Below are positions 20,369 to 28,947 of a stretch of DNA of 64,000 nt, in pieces (the stretch's first letter is position 1; every line of letters starts with the position of its first letter). The notes under the pieces are model-generated. The model ran no database searches. It was not told the DNA's origin and saw only the letters and a program-made list of their open reading frames with translations. The position numbers and the translations under genes were made by a program. Source of the DNA: Cellulomonas fimi ATCC 484 (GTDB lineage: Bacteria; Actinomycetota; Actinomycetes; Actinomycetales; Cellulomonadaceae); the NCBI RefSeq assembly GCF_000212695.1, contig NC_015514.1, positions 4,154,001-4,218,000 of the forward strand, written 5' to 3'.

Positions 20369-20787
20369 CGGTGCTGGCGCGGATCGAGGACCGGCCGCTT
20401 GACCTGCTGTTTCACGTGGAACATGTGAGCGACGCCCGCGCCGGGGCGGTCGCGACCTTCGTCGGGCTCGTCCGGGACCACGACCCGTCGGTCGACGGGA
20501 GGGTCGTGGCGCTCGAGTACAGCGCGCACCCCGACGCGGCGGCGGTCCTCGCGCGGCTCGCCGGGCGTGCGGCGGCGGACGACGACGTGCTCGGGCTCGC
20601 GGTGAGCCACCGCGTCGGGCGGCTCGAGGTCGGCGAGGCAGCGATCGTGTGCGCCGTGGCGACCGCGCACCGCGCCGAGGCGTTTGACGTGTGCCGGGCG
20701 CTCGTCGAGACCGTCAAGGCCGAGCTGCCCGTCTGGAAGCGCGAGATCCTCGCGGACGGCTCCCACGTGTGGGTGGGGATGTCATGA
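20365..20787 (+). CDS. moaE: Molybdopterin synthase large subunit
   Basis: A 140-aa subunit that, with MoaD, converts cyclic pyranopterin monophosphate to molybdopterin. Family motifs: AGAVATFVGLVRDHD and, near the C-terminus, KAELPVWKREIL with the conserved active-site lysines. Overlaps mog at its start and moaA at its end. The partner moaD lies at 24583-24846 on the opposite strand. Confidence 0.95.
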   Translation: MTVLARIEDRPLDLLFHVEHVSDARAGAVATFVGLVRDHDPSVDGRVVALEYSAHPDAAAVLARLAGRAAADDDVLGLAVSHRVGRLEVGEAAIVCAVATAHRAEAFDVCRALVETVKAELPVWKREILADGSHVWVGMS

Positions 20788-21887
20788 CGGACCTGCCGAT
20801 GCCGACCGTGCGGGCCTCGTCGTCGGACGACGGCAGCCCTGTCGTGCCGCGCGCCGACGGTCCACGGCCGCAGGACGCCGCCCGCCCCGACGCTCCGCTC
20901 GTCGACCGGTTCGGGCGCCCGCACCACGACCTGCGCATCTCGCTCACCGACCGCTGCTCGCTGCGGTGCACGTACTGCATGCCCGCCGAGGGCGTGCCGT
21001 GGCTCGCGCGGCAGACGATGCTCACGACCGAGGAGATCGTGCGCGTCGCCCGCGTCGGCGTCGAGCTCGGGATCACCGAGATCCGGCTCACGGGCGGCGA
21101 GCCGCTGCTACGCGTCGACGTCGTCGACGTCGTCCGGCGGCTGACCGCGCTCACCGGCCCGCACGGCAGCCCCGAGGTGTCGCTCACGACCAACGCGCTG
21201 CGCCTGCCCGCGCTCGCCGCTCCCCTGCGCGACGCCGGGCTGTCCCGCGTGAACATCAGCCTCGACACGCTCGACCGCGGGAAGTTCATCGAGCTCACCC
21301 GGCGCGACAAGCTCGTCGAGACGCTCGCCGGCATCGCCGCCGCGGACGCCGCCGGGCTGCACCCCGTCAAGATCAACGCCGTCGCGATGCGTGGGGTGAA
21401 CGACGACGAGGTCGTCGCGCTCACCCGGTTCGCGGTCGAGCGCGGGTACCAGATGCGGTTCATCGAGCAGATGCCGCTCGACGGCGGCCACACCTGGGAC
21501 CGCACGCAGATGGTCACGCAGGCGGAGATCCTCGACCGGCTGACCTCGGCGTTCACGCTCACCGAGGTTCCCGGGCGCGGCAACGCCCCCGCCGAGCTCT
21601 GGCACGTCGACGGCGGGCCGCAGACCGTCGGCGTCATCGCGTCCGTCACCGCGCCGTTCTGCTCCGCGTGCGACCGGCTGCGCCTGACCGCCGACGGGCA
21701 GCTGCGCGCGTGCCTGTTCGCGCAGGACGAGGTCGACGTGCGGGCGGTCGTGCGCGACGAGGCGCTGGGCGACGAGGCCGTGGCCGACGCGTACCGGCGG
21801 TGCCTCGCGGGCAAGAAGGCCGGGCACGGCATCGGCGAGCCGACGTTCCGGCAGCCCGACCGGCCCATGAGCGCGATCGGCGGCTGA
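20784..21887 (+). CDS. moaA: GTP 3',8-cyclase (radical SAM)
   Basis: A 367-aa enzyme for the first step of molybdenum cofactor synthesis. The N-terminal radical-SAM cluster is in CSLRCTYC (CX3CX2C), and the second cluster is in CSACDRLRLTADGQLRAC. It ends in GG, the conserved C-terminal diglycine. ATG 20784 overlaps the moaE stop. An extra ~38-residue N-terminal tail precedes LVDRFGRPHHDLRISLTDRCSL. Confidence 0.97.
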   Translation: MTDLPMPTVRASSSDDGSPVVPRADGPRPQDAARPDAPLVDRFGRPHHDLRISLTDRCSLRCTYCMPAEGVPWLARQTMLTTEEIVRVARVGVELGITEIRLTGGEPLLRVDVVDVVRRLTALTGPHGSPEVSLTTNALRLPALAAPLRDAGLSRVNISLDTLDRGKFIELTRRDKLVETLAGIAAADAAGLHPVKINAVAMRGVNDDEVVALTRFAVERGYQMRFIEQMPLDGGHTWDRTQMVTQAEILDRLTSAFTLTEVPGRGNAPAELWHVDGGPQTVGVIASVTAPFCSACDRLRLTADGQLRACLFAQDEVDVRAVVRDEALGDEAVADAYRRCLAGKKAGHGIGEPTFRQPDRPMSAIGG

Positions 21888-21993
21888 CGCGGGCTGGCCT
21901 CTGGCAGCTGTGTCTGGCCGTGCCGTGGATCGTCCCCCGAACGCGTCACCGAGAGGCGGGCGCCACGGCGTGACGCCACCCGTGACGGTTGCG

Positions 21994-22620
21994 TCAGGAG
22001 GGCGGTCGGGTCCACTCGTCCGCGAGGAGTGCGTACACGTACGTGTCGTGCCAGACCCGGTGCCCGTCGGCGTCGGCCGTGAACGACGCGGCCCGGAGGT
22101 GGTGGCCCTCGCGGCGCATGCCGAGGCGCTCCAGCAGCGCCCACGACCGCTCGTTGCGCGGGTCGCAGCGCGCGACCACGCGCCACGCCCGCCGCACCGT
22201 GAACACGTGGTCGAGCAGGGCGGTGCACGCCTCGGTCGCGTAGCCGTGGCCCCAGTGGGCCGGGTGGAACACGTACCCGAGCTGCCACGTGTGCCACTCG
22301 GCCGGTCCTTCGCCGGCCAGGTAGAGGTTCCCGACCAGGGTGCCCGTGGAGCGGAGCGACACCGCGACGAAGGCCGGGTCGTGCGCCCTGCGCTCGGCCT
22401 CGCGCGCGGCGGCGTCCGGGTCGAGCACGCCGTACGGCTCGTACCGCACGGCGTCGGGGTGGGAGAGGTACGCGTGCAGCGCCGTCGCGTCGCCCGCCCG
22501 GAACGGCCGGAGGTGGAGCCGGGGCGTCGTGACGTCGATGCCGGGTTCGGCGGTCGGCGCCGCCCGGTCCTCCGGTGCGTCGCTCGCACAGGGTCCGTCG
22601 CCACCATCCGGGTCGCTCAT
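21994..22620 (-). CDS. GNAT acetyltransferase, RimJ/RimL-like
   Basis: A 208-aa protein. After a disordered N-terminus the GNAT fold begins TPRLHLRPFRAGDATAL and continues to YVFHPAHWGHGYATEA (acetyl-CoA loop) and NERSWALLERLGMRREG, as in RimJ/RimL-type N-terminal acetyltransferases. The acceptor is unknown. The ATG at 22620 has GAGCCT 6 nt upstream and no ribosome site. A DosR-like box is centred at about -43 from that start, so it may belong to the DevS-like kinase's regulon. Confidence 0.85.
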   Translation of the reverse strand: MSDPDGGDGPCASDAPEDRAAPTAEPGIDVTTPRLHLRPFRAGDATALHAYLSHPDAVRYEPYGVLDPDAAAREAERRAHDPAFVAVSLRSTGTLVGNLYLAGEGPAEWHTWQLGYVFHPAHWGHGYATEACTALLDHVFTVRRAWRVVARCDPRNERSWALLERLGMRREGHHLRAASFTADADGHRVWHDTYVYALLADEWTRPPS

Positions 22621-22655
22621 CCGCCCAGGCTCGCGGTCGCACGTCAGGCCGGGAC

Positions 22656-22669
22656 GTGACCTAGGTCCC
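22656..22669. promoter_or_regulatory. DosR-like box in front of the GNAT gene
   Basis: GTGAC-CTAG-GTCCC (one mismatch to GGGACNNNNGTCCC) is 23 nt upstream of the -10-like GAGCCT (22627-22632). Its centre lies near -43 from the predicted leaderless start at 22620, the class II activator position. Confidence 0.5.
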
Positions 22670-22718
22670 CGGCGCGTGAGGCCGCCGGGCACGCGTCGTC
22701 CCAGGTCAGGCGTGAGGT

Positions 22719-24383
22719 TCAGTCGAGCGGTGCCTGCCAGCGCAGCAGCGCCCCTCGTCCGGACGGGGGCTGCAGCAACGAGAAGGACCCGCCGACCTCG
22801 CGCGCGCGTTCCGCGAGGTTCCGGGTGCCCGAGGAGCGGGTCGGCGCCGCCGGGACGCCGACGCCGTCGTCCTCGACCTCCACGACGATCGACCCGTCAC
22901 CGCCGGAGGCGACCGCCAGCCGGACCGACACCTGCCGCGAACGGGCGTGCCGCGCGACGTTGGACAGGCCCTCGCGCACCACCGCGACCACGTTGTTCGC
23001 CCGGCCGGGGGCGACCAGGGAGTCGATTGCGTCCGTGGGGCCGGCCGCGGTGACGTCCACGTCGACGCCGTCGACCGTGACGCTCAACGCGGGCGCGAAC
23101 CCGAGCGACGCGCGCGCGAGCTCGACCTCCGCGACGACTCGCTGCACCAGGGGGATCGTCGCGCCCGGGTCGTCCAGGGTGCGCACGATGACGCGGATCT
23201 GCCGGATGCCGGCGTCCACGTGCTCCACGACCTGCCCGAGCGCCTGCGACACGTGCTCGGGGACGGGCACGGACGGGTCGGACCGCAACGACTCGACCTG
23301 CATGCCGGCGGCGAACAGCTGCTGGATCGCGAGGTCGTGCAGGTCGCGGGCGATGCGGGTGCGCTCGCCCCGCAGCGCCTCGTGCCCCCGCAGCCGCTGG
23401 GCCTCGCCCAGGACGAACGCGAGCGCCGCCTGCCGGGCGAACGACTGCGCGAACGTCAGGTCCTGCTCGGTGAACGGCTCCCCGCCCGCCGCGCGGAGCA
23501 GCACGAGGACCCCCAGACCGTCGCCGTGCGCGTGCAGCGGCGCCAGGAGCGCGGGCCCGAAGCCTGCGAACGCGGGGTGCGCGTCCGTCGACGCGTTCAC
23601 GATGAGGACGCCCCCGTCGGCGCTGGTGAACGCCTGTCGCACCCGCGGGTCGTCGGTCGCGTCCAGGCCGAGGAGCTGGCGGCCGCCGTCGGTGACGATC
23701 TCGACGATCAGGTCGTCGCCCTCCGGGCCCGGCAGCACGAGAGCGGCGACGTCCGCCTCACCGCTGTCGGCGGCGGCCTGGGCGATCATCTCCAGGGCGT
23801 CCTCGGCGTCCGCACCCTCGAGGAGCATCGTCGTGATCTGCTGCGACGCGGACAGCCAGCGTTGGCGGCGCACCTGTGCGGCGTACAGCTGCGCGTTGTC
23901 GACCGCCACGGCCACGGCTGCCGCGAGAGCCTGCACCACCTCGACGTCGGCGTCGTCGAACCCGCCCTGCTTCTCCGACAGGTACAGCGTCCCGTACCGC
24001 TCGCCGTGCACGCGGACGGCCGAGCCGAGGAACGAGCCCATCGGCGGGTGTCCCGCAGGCAGGCCGCGGAACGCGGGGTGCTGCGTCAGGTCCTCCAGCC
24101 GCAGGACCCCGTGGTCGGGGATCTGCCCCAGCACACCCCACGCGTGCGGCGGGTGCCCGAGCGCTGCGGCGGTGGCCTCGTCGACGCCGCTTTGGACGAA
24201 CGTCAACGACGTGCCGTCGGGGTCGACGATGTTGATCGCGCCGTACCGGGCTCCCGTCAGCGTCGTGCTGGCGGCGACGAACCGTTCCAGCAGGCTGGGG
24301 AGGTCCAGGTCGCCGGCCATGTCCAGGATCGCGGACAGCAGCTGTGACGTCCCGCCGGCTGCATCTGTCGTTGGTGCGTTCAC
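22719..24383 (-). CDS. DevS/DosS-like GAF sensor histidine kinase
   Basis: A 554-aa cytoplasmic kinase: GAF-A ~28-168, GAF-B ~188-326, HisKA_3 with phospho-accepting His349 (RTRIARDLHDLAIQQLF), and an HATPase domain (VREGLSNVARHARS, VEVEDDGVGVP). The order and many motifs (ARYGAI, GVLG, HPPMGSFLG, GTLYLSEK) match mycobacterial DevS/DosT. His112 in AGHPPM lines up with the proximal haem ligand of DevS (His149), so a haem sensor of O2, NO or redox state is likely. AAGGAGG lies 10 nt before the GTG. No receiver-domain partner is adjacent. A DosR-like box and TAGGGT stand upstream. Confidence 0.9.
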   Translation of the reverse strand: MNAPTTDAAGGTSQLLSAILDMAGDLDLPSLLERFVAASTTLTGARYGAINIVDPDGTSLTFVQSGVDEATAAALGHPPHAWGVLGQIPDHGVLRLEDLTQHPAFRGLPAGHPPMGSFLGSAVRVHGERYGTLYLSEKQGGFDDADVEVVQALAAAVAVAVDNAQLYAAQVRRQRWLSASQQITTMLLEGADAEDALEMIAQAAADSGEADVAALVLPGPEGDDLIVEIVTDGGRQLLGLDATDDPRVRQAFTSADGGVLIVNASTDAHPAFAGFGPALLAPLHAHGDGLGVLVLLRAAGGEPFTEQDLTFAQSFARQAALAFVLGEAQRLRGHEALRGERTRIARDLHDLAIQQLFAAGMQVESLRSDPSVPVPEHVSQALGQVVEHVDAGIRQIRVIVRTLDDPGATIPLVQRVVAEVELARASLGFAPALSVTVDGVDVDVTAAGPTDAIDSLVAPGRANNVVAVVREGLSNVARHARSRQVSVRLAVASGGDGSIVVEVEDDGVGVPAAPTRSSGTRNLAERAREVGGSFSLLQPPSGRGALLRWQAPLD

Positions 24384-24412
24384 GCCCCACGTACCTCCTT
24401 GCGCACCGCCCC

Positions 24413-24437
24413 ACCCTAGACAAGGGCCGAAGGTCCC
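24413..24437 (-). promoter_or_regulatory. Promoter and DosR-like box of the DevS-like kinase gene
   Basis: On the minus strand GGGAC-CTTC-GGCCC (24424-24437) is followed after 5 nt by TAGGGT (24413-24418), a good -10. The box has one deviation from GGGACNNNNGTCCC. Here it overlaps the -35 region rather than lying at -43, so the effect could be repression or atypical activation. Confidence 0.5.
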
Positions 24438-24582
24438 ATGCCTACCGCCCGTGGGGCGGTTCGGCGCGGCGAGGTGACGGCGTGTCGCAGCGGGCGGCTC
24501 GCGTGGTCGCACGAGAGGGGCCGACCTCTCGGCCGGGACGTCGACGCCGTGGACCGTCGTCCGCGTCCGGGCGCCGGGGCGG

Positions 24583-24846
24583 TCAGCCGCCCGCGAAGGG
24601 CGGCAGGACGTCGAGGGTCGCGCCGGGCCGGACCTGGTCGGAGTCCTCGACGCGCACGCCGTCGGCCAGGAGCGCGCAGCGGGGCAGGACGCCGGCGAGG
24701 TCGGGGTGGCGACGCACGAGCTCGGAGACGACACCGGCGGCCGGCCCGGCCGGCACGGCCTCGGTGTCGAGACCGGCCGCCTCGGCCGCGGCGGCGAAGT
24801 AGCGGACGGTCAGCGTCTCCACCGCCGGGGTCGTCGACGCGGTCAC
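24583..24846 (-). CDS. moaD: Molybdopterin synthase sulfur carrier subunit
   Basis: An 87-aa ubiquitin-like protein: VRYFAAAAEAAGL at the start, ATLDVLPPFAGG at the end. The terminal Gly-Gly is the site thiocarboxylated by the MoeB/rhodanese protein encoded upstream. Starts with GTG overlapping the DUF6457 stop (GTGA). The 199 bp between it and the kinase gene hold a GGCCGA-CCTC-TCGGCC hairpin but no gene. Confidence 0.92.
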   Translation of the reverse strand: MTASTTPAVETLTVRYFAAAAEAAGLDTEAVPAGPAAGVVSELVRRHPDLAGVLPRCALLADGVRVEDSDQVRPGATLDVLPPFAGG

Positions 24847-25118
24847 GGCAGGACGTTCTCGTCGGACGCCCACGCGAGCGCCGCCCGCTCGACCGTCGCG
24901 AGCACGTCGTCGCCCGCGCGGCCCGACGCGACGGCGAGGCCCGCGACCAGCATCGTCACCGGCACGGCCGGCCGTGCGACCGAGTGCGCGACGTCCGCGG
25001 CGACGCCCAGGACGCGGTCGATGTCGACGAGCGCGGGGTCGACACCCAGCTCGCGCGCGATGTGGTCCACCCAGGCGGGCAGGTCGGCGCCGGGCGCCTT
25101 GCGGGGGTCGGTGCTCAC
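24843..25118 (-). CDS. DUF6457-type small protein of the molybdenum cofactor operon
   Basis: A 91-aa helical protein, LPAWVDHIARELGVDPALVDIDRVLGVAADVAHSVARP…, matching the DUF6457 family found beside mobA in actinomycetes. No catalytic motif is visible. GGAGG precedes its GTG, and it overlaps both neighbours by 4 bp, so it is made together with MobA and MoaD. A supporting role in cofactor synthesis is inferred from position only. Confidence 0.8.
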   Translation of the reverse strand: MSTDPRKAPGADLPAWVDHIARELGVDPALVDIDRVLGVAADVAHSVARPAVPVTMLVAGLAVASGRAGDDVLATVERAALAWASDENVLP

Positions 25119-25795
25119 GGTGTCCTCCGGTCGTGGTCGCTGGGTCCGATGCTGCCACCCGCAGCCAGCCGCGTGTCGAGCCGGCGGACGTCGTCCCACG
25201 TGTCCGCGTCGGCACCGGCGTCGTCCACGTCGGGGACGTCGACGAGGTCCAGGCCGCCGACGACCCGGCGGACGGCGACGTCGCGCGGGCCGTCCGGGAG
25301 GGCCGCGAGCGCCGCGTCCAGCGCGGTGCGCCGGTAGGCGGCCACGAGGTGCTGCGGTGCCCCGTCCGGGCCGACGAGCCGCGCGCCGTCCGCCGCCGGT
25401 GCTGCCAGCGCCGCCGCGACGAGCGCGGGCACCACGCGCACCGCCCCGGGGACGTCGCACGCGAGCACCACGACGAGGCGGTCGGGAGCCGTCCGCGGAC
25501 CGGGGTCGGGCAGAGCCGCGAGGCCCGCGGCCAGGCCGGCGACGGGACCGCCGAACGGTGGTGACTCCTGGACGGTCGCGACACCCGGCCGGGCGACCGA
25601 CGGCGGACCGACGAGGACGACGGACCGCGCCCCGGAGACGGCCGCGAGCGCGTGGTCCACGAGCGCGCGCCCGGCGACGACCACCGACCCCTTGTCGGCA
25701 CCGCCGAGCCGCTGCGCGCGACCGCCCGCGAGCACGACCGCGTCGAACTCGTCGGTACCAGGCTCGGGCGCGGCCGGCGAGGCCGGACCGGTCAC
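25115..25795 (-). CDS. mobA: Molybdenum cofactor nucleotidyltransferase, MobA-like
   Basis: A 226-aa NTP-transferase: VVLAGGRAQRLGGADKG is the nucleotide-binding signature and VVVLACDVPGAVRV holds the metal-binding Asp. MobA adds GMP to molybdenum cofactor. The GTG overlaps the moaC stop. Specificity for GTP against CTP (MocA) cannot be settled by eye. Confidence 0.88.
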   Translation of the reverse strand: MTGPASPAAPEPGTDEFDAVVLAGGRAQRLGGADKGSVVVAGRALVDHALAAVSGARSVVLVGPPSVARPGVATVQESPPFGGPVAGLAAGLAALPDPGPRTAPDRLVVVLACDVPGAVRVVPALVAAALAAPAADGARLVGPDGAPQHLVAAYRRTALDAALAALPDGPRDVAVRRVVGGLDLVDVPDVDDAGADADTWDDVRRLDTRLAAGGSIGPSDHDRRTP

Positions 25796-26268
25796 GGCTC
25801 GCGCCGCCAGTCGCCGGACTTGCCTCCGGTCTTGGCCTCGAGGCGGACGTCCGCGATCGACACGGACTTGTCGAGGCCCTTGACCATGTCGACGACCGCG
25901 AGCGCGGTGACGGACACCGCGGTGAGCGCCTCCATCTCCACGCCCGTGCGGTCGGCCGTGCGGACCGTCGCGGTGATCGCGACACCGTCGTCCTCGACGG
26001 ACAGGTCCACGACGACGCCGTGCACGCCGATGACGTGCGCGAGCGGCAGCAGCTCGGCGGTGCGCTTCGCGGCCGCGATGCCGGCGACCCGCGCGACGGC
26101 GAGCACGTCGCCCTTCGGCACGGTCCCGTCGCGCAGCGCGGCGACGACGTCCGGGCCGCACACGACCCGGCCGGTCGCGGTCGCGGCGCGGACGGTCGGC
26201 TGCTTGTGGGTGACGTCGACCATGCGCGCGTGGCCGGCGGCGTCGAGGTGGGTGAAGGGCTGCGTCAT
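25792..26268 (-). CDS. moaC: Cyclic pyranopterin monophosphate synthase
   Basis: A 158-aa enzyme acting after MoaA. All family blocks are present: KGDVLAVARVAGIAAAKRT, LPLAHVI, GVEMEALTAVSV, DMVKGLDK and KTGGKSGDW. ATG overlaps the moeA stop (26265-26268). Confidence 0.97.
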   Translation of the reverse strand: MTQPFTHLDAAGHARMVDVTHKQPTVRAATATGRVVCGPDVVAALRDGTVPKGDVLAVARVAGIAAAKRTAELLPLAHVIGVHGVVVDLSVEDDGVAITATVRTADRTGVEMEALTAVSVTALAVVDMVKGLDKSVSIADVRLEAKTGGKSGDWRREP

Positions 26269-27575
26269 GGGGTGATCCTCAGGACGGTGACGAGGTCGCC
26301 GGGCGCGACCTGCTCGATCTCGGCGGGGACGACGGCGAGGCCCTCGGCGACCGCCAGGCGCGCGACGAGGTGCGACCCGGAGCCCCCCGCGGTCGCGCGG
26401 ACGACGCGCGGGTGGCGCGGGGCGGAGGTCGCGTGCTCGTCGGTGCGCTGCCCGTGGGCGGGCGGGACGGTGTCGACGTGGCGGCCGTCGGACTCGGGCG
26501 CGACGAAGCGGACCGGCATCACCTGCGCGCGAGCGGGCGGCGTGCGCCAGCCGTCGACGACGACGGCCGTCGTCGTCGGGCGCTCGACCTCCACGAGACC
26601 CCGCATCCGCAGCAGCGCGGGCCGCACGAACAGCTCGAACGACACGAACGAGCTCACCGGGTTGCCGGGCAGCGTGAACACGGGCGTCCCGCCGGGCAGC
26701 CGGCCGAGCCCCTGCGGCTTGCCGGGCTGGACGGCGACGGGGACGAACGCGACGTCGGGCTCGTGGAGCAGCGCTGCCTTGACCACGTCGAACGCACCGA
26801 CGCTCACGCCGCCGGACGTGACGATCGCGTCGACCGTGCCGTCGAGGCCGTGCAGCAGGTCGCGCAGCGCGACCGGGTCGTCGCCGACGGGCCCGAGCCG
26901 CAGCGCCTCACCGCCCGCGTCGCGCACGGCCGCGGCGAGCAGCCACGAGTTCGAGTCGGGGATCTGCCCGTGCGCGAGCGGCTTCCCCGGGGCGACGAGC
27001 TCGTCGCCCGTGCTCACGACCGCGACGCGAGGCCGCCGGTGCACGGCGACCTCCGCGACGCCGACCGACGCGACCGCGGCCACGTGCGCGGGGCCCAGCA
27101 GCGTGCCCGCGGCGACGACGAGGTCGCCCGGCACGGCGTCCTCGCCTGCACGCCGGACGTGCTGCCCGACGACCTTCGGCGCGCCGACCCGGACGGTGAC
27201 CGTGCCGGCGTCGGTGTCCTCGACAGGCACGATCGCGTCGGCGCCGGCCGGCACGGGTGCGCCCGTCATGATCCGCGCCGCCGTGCCGGGTCCGACCGTC
27301 GGCCGGTGCGACGACCCCGCGGGCAGGTCGGCGACCACCCGCAGCGTCACCGGGGTGGACGGCGACGCGTCCCGCACGTCCTCGGCACGCACCGCGTAGC
27401 CGTCCATCGCGGAGTTGTCCCACCGGGGCAGTGGCGCGTCGGTCGTGACGTCCTGCGCGAGCACGAGGCCGAGCGCGTCGGCCAGAGCGACGACGACGGC
27501 GGGCAGCGGTGCGGCCAGCTGCAGCGCTGCCGCGCGGTGCTCCTCGAGGCTGCGCAGCGCGGGGGTCGTCGGCAC
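26265..27575 (-). CDS. moeA: Molybdopterin molybdenumtransferase
   Basis: A 436-aa protein that inserts molybdate into adenylylated molybdopterin. Motifs: LPRWDNSAMDGYAV, RIMTGAPVPAGADAIVPVE, VVSTGDELV, TSGGVSVGAFD and LPGNPVSSFVSFELFVRPAL. The GTG at 27575 follows CAGGAT by 6 nt and lacks a ribosome site, so moeA seems to have its own leaderless promoter although it lies in the moeB-to-moaD gene run. Confidence 0.95.
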   Translation of the reverse strand: MPTTPALRSLEEHRAAALQLAAPLPAVVVALADALGLVLAQDVTTDAPLPRWDNSAMDGYAVRAEDVRDASPSTPVTLRVVADLPAGSSHRPTVGPGTAARIMTGAPVPAGADAIVPVEDTDAGTVTVRVGAPKVVGQHVRRAGEDAVPGDLVVAAGTLLGPAHVAAVASVGVAEVAVHRRPRVAVVSTGDELVAPGKPLAHGQIPDSNSWLLAAAVRDAGGEALRLGPVGDDPVALRDLLHGLDGTVDAIVTSGGVSVGAFDVVKAALLHEPDVAFVPVAVQPGKPQGLGRLPGGTPVFTLPGNPVSSFVSFELFVRPALLRMRGLVEVERPTTTAVVVDGWRTPPARAQVMPVRFVAPESDGRHVDTVPPAHGQRTDEHATSAPRHPRVVRATAGGSGSHLVARLAVAEGLAVVPAEIEQVAPGDLVTVLRITP

Positions 27576-27581
27576 CCCCCG

Positions 27582-27587
27582 ATCCTG
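27582..27587 (-). promoter_or_regulatory. -10 hexamer of leaderless moeA transcript
   Basis: On the minus strand CAGGAT-N6-GTG(27575); no Shine-Dalgarno sequence is present in the 61-bp gap after moeB. Confidence 0.5.
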
Positions 27588-27636
27588 CCACCCGACCCCG
27601 GCGCCCCGGCGTGCGGGACCACCGGGAGAAACGCCT

Positions 27637-28860
27637 TCAGGCGCGCGCGGCGAGCCAGGCGAGCACGCCGCCCTCGACGTTCGCGGCGTCGACCCCGGCG
27701 GCGCGCAACGTGCGGGCGGCGAGGGCCGAGCGTGCGCCGACCTGGCAGATGACGAGGACCGGGCGGTCGCGCGGCAGGTCGGGGACGGCCGAGCCGTCGA
27801 GGACGCGCGCCAGCGGGACGTGGGTGGCGCCCGGGACGGACACGACGGCGAGCTCCGCGGCCTCGCGGACGTCGACGAGCACCGTCGTCGGGTCGGCGTC
27901 GAGGCGCGCGACGAGCTCGGTGGCCGTCACGGTCGGCACGACGTCGTCGAGGGGGCGCGACGGGCTCGTCGCCGACGAGGCGCCGGCGCGCGCGGCGGTG
28001 GGCGCGGCGGGCGCGGCGGGCGCGGCGGCGGACCGCGGCGAGACCGGGGCGGCCGACCGCTCGGCGACGCCGTCGTCGGCGCCGGGGCGGGCGGTGCCGA
28101 CGAGCGGCACCTCGGACCACCGGCCGCGCAACGCGTCGACGACGAGCACGCGGCCCAGCAGCGGCTCCCCCAGCCCGGTGACGAGCTTGACCGCCTCGGT
28201 CGCCATGACGGACCCGACCTGCCCGCACAGCGCCCCGAGCACGCCGGCCTCCGCGCACGACGGCACGGTGTCGGGCGGTGGCGGTGCCGGGAACAGGTCG
28301 CGGAGCTGGACGGCCGGGACCCCGGCGGGTGGACGGCCCCAGAACACGGTCGTCTGCGCGTCGAACCGCAGCACCGAGCCCCAGACCTCGGGCAGCCCGA
28401 GCCGTACGCACGCGTCGTTGACGAGGTACCGGGTCGGGAAGTTGTCGGTGCCGTCCACGACGACGTCGTACCGGCGCAGGACGTCGTCGACATTCCCCTC
28501 GTCCAGCCGCAGGGCGTGCACGACGACCCGCACGTCCGGGTCGAGCTCCGCGATCGCGTCGCGCGCGCTGTCGACCTTGAGCCGTCCCACGTCGGCCGTG
28601 CCGTGGATGACCTGCCGCTGCAGGTTGGTGACGTCGACGACGTCGTCGTCCACCACGCCGATCGTGCCGACACCCGCCGCGGCCAGGTACTGCAGCACGG
28701 GCGCCCCGAGGCCCCCGGCGCCGACGACGAGGACGCGCGCGTTGCGCAGCCTGCGCTGCCCGTCGACGCCGAGCCCCGGCAGCAGCAGGTGCCGCGACCC
28801 ACGCGTCACCTGCGCGGGAGTCAGCGGTGGCCCGGGGTCGACGAGCGGGGGCAGCGGCAC
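27637..28860 (-). CDS. moeB: MoeB/ThiF-type adenylyltransferase fused to rhodanese (MoeZ-like)
   Basis: About 407 aa. The N-terminal domain (VLVVGAGGLGAPVLQYLAAAGVG, NLQRQVIH, DGTDNFPTRYLVND) adenylylates the MoaD C-terminus. The rhodanese domain has its active Cys in CQVGARS. SCAEAGVLG is present, but the CxxC-type zinc cysteines of E. coli MoeB are missing, as in some actinobacterial MoeZ proteins. GTG 28860 has TAGGTT 7 nt upstream; a TTG at 28869 would add three residues. A long Ala/Pro linker joins the two domains. Confidence 0.9.
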   Translation of the reverse strand: MPLPPLVDPGPPLTPAQVTRGSRHLLLPGLGVDGQRRLRNARVLVVGAGGLGAPVLQYLAAAGVGTIGVVDDDVVDVTNLQRQVIHGTADVGRLKVDSARDAIAELDPDVRVVVHALRLDEGNVDDVLRRYDVVVDGTDNFPTRYLVNDACVRLGLPEVWGSVLRFDAQTTVFWGRPPAGVPAVQLRDLFPAPPPPDTVPSCAEAGVLGALCGQVGSVMATEAVKLVTGLGEPLLGRVLVVDALRGRWSEVPLVGTARPGADDGVAERSAAPVSPRSAAAPAAPAAPTAARAGASSATSPSRPLDDVVPTVTATELVARLDADPTTVLVDVREAAELAVVSVPGATHVPLARVLDGSAVPDLPRDRPVLVICQVGARSALAARTLRAAGVDAANVEGGVLAWLAARA

Positions 28861-28867
28861 GCCGTCC

Positions 28868-28873
28868 AACCTA
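28868..28873 (-). promoter_or_regulatory. -10 hexamer of leaderless moeB transcript
   Basis: TAGGTT (minus strand) ends 7 nt before GTG 28860. Confidence 0.5.
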
Positions 28874-28947
28874 CGTCGCGCGCGAGCCCGTCAGCACGGG
28901 CGGCCGCCGTCGAAATCGCCCGGACGCCCGTGCGTGAGGAGCGGTCG

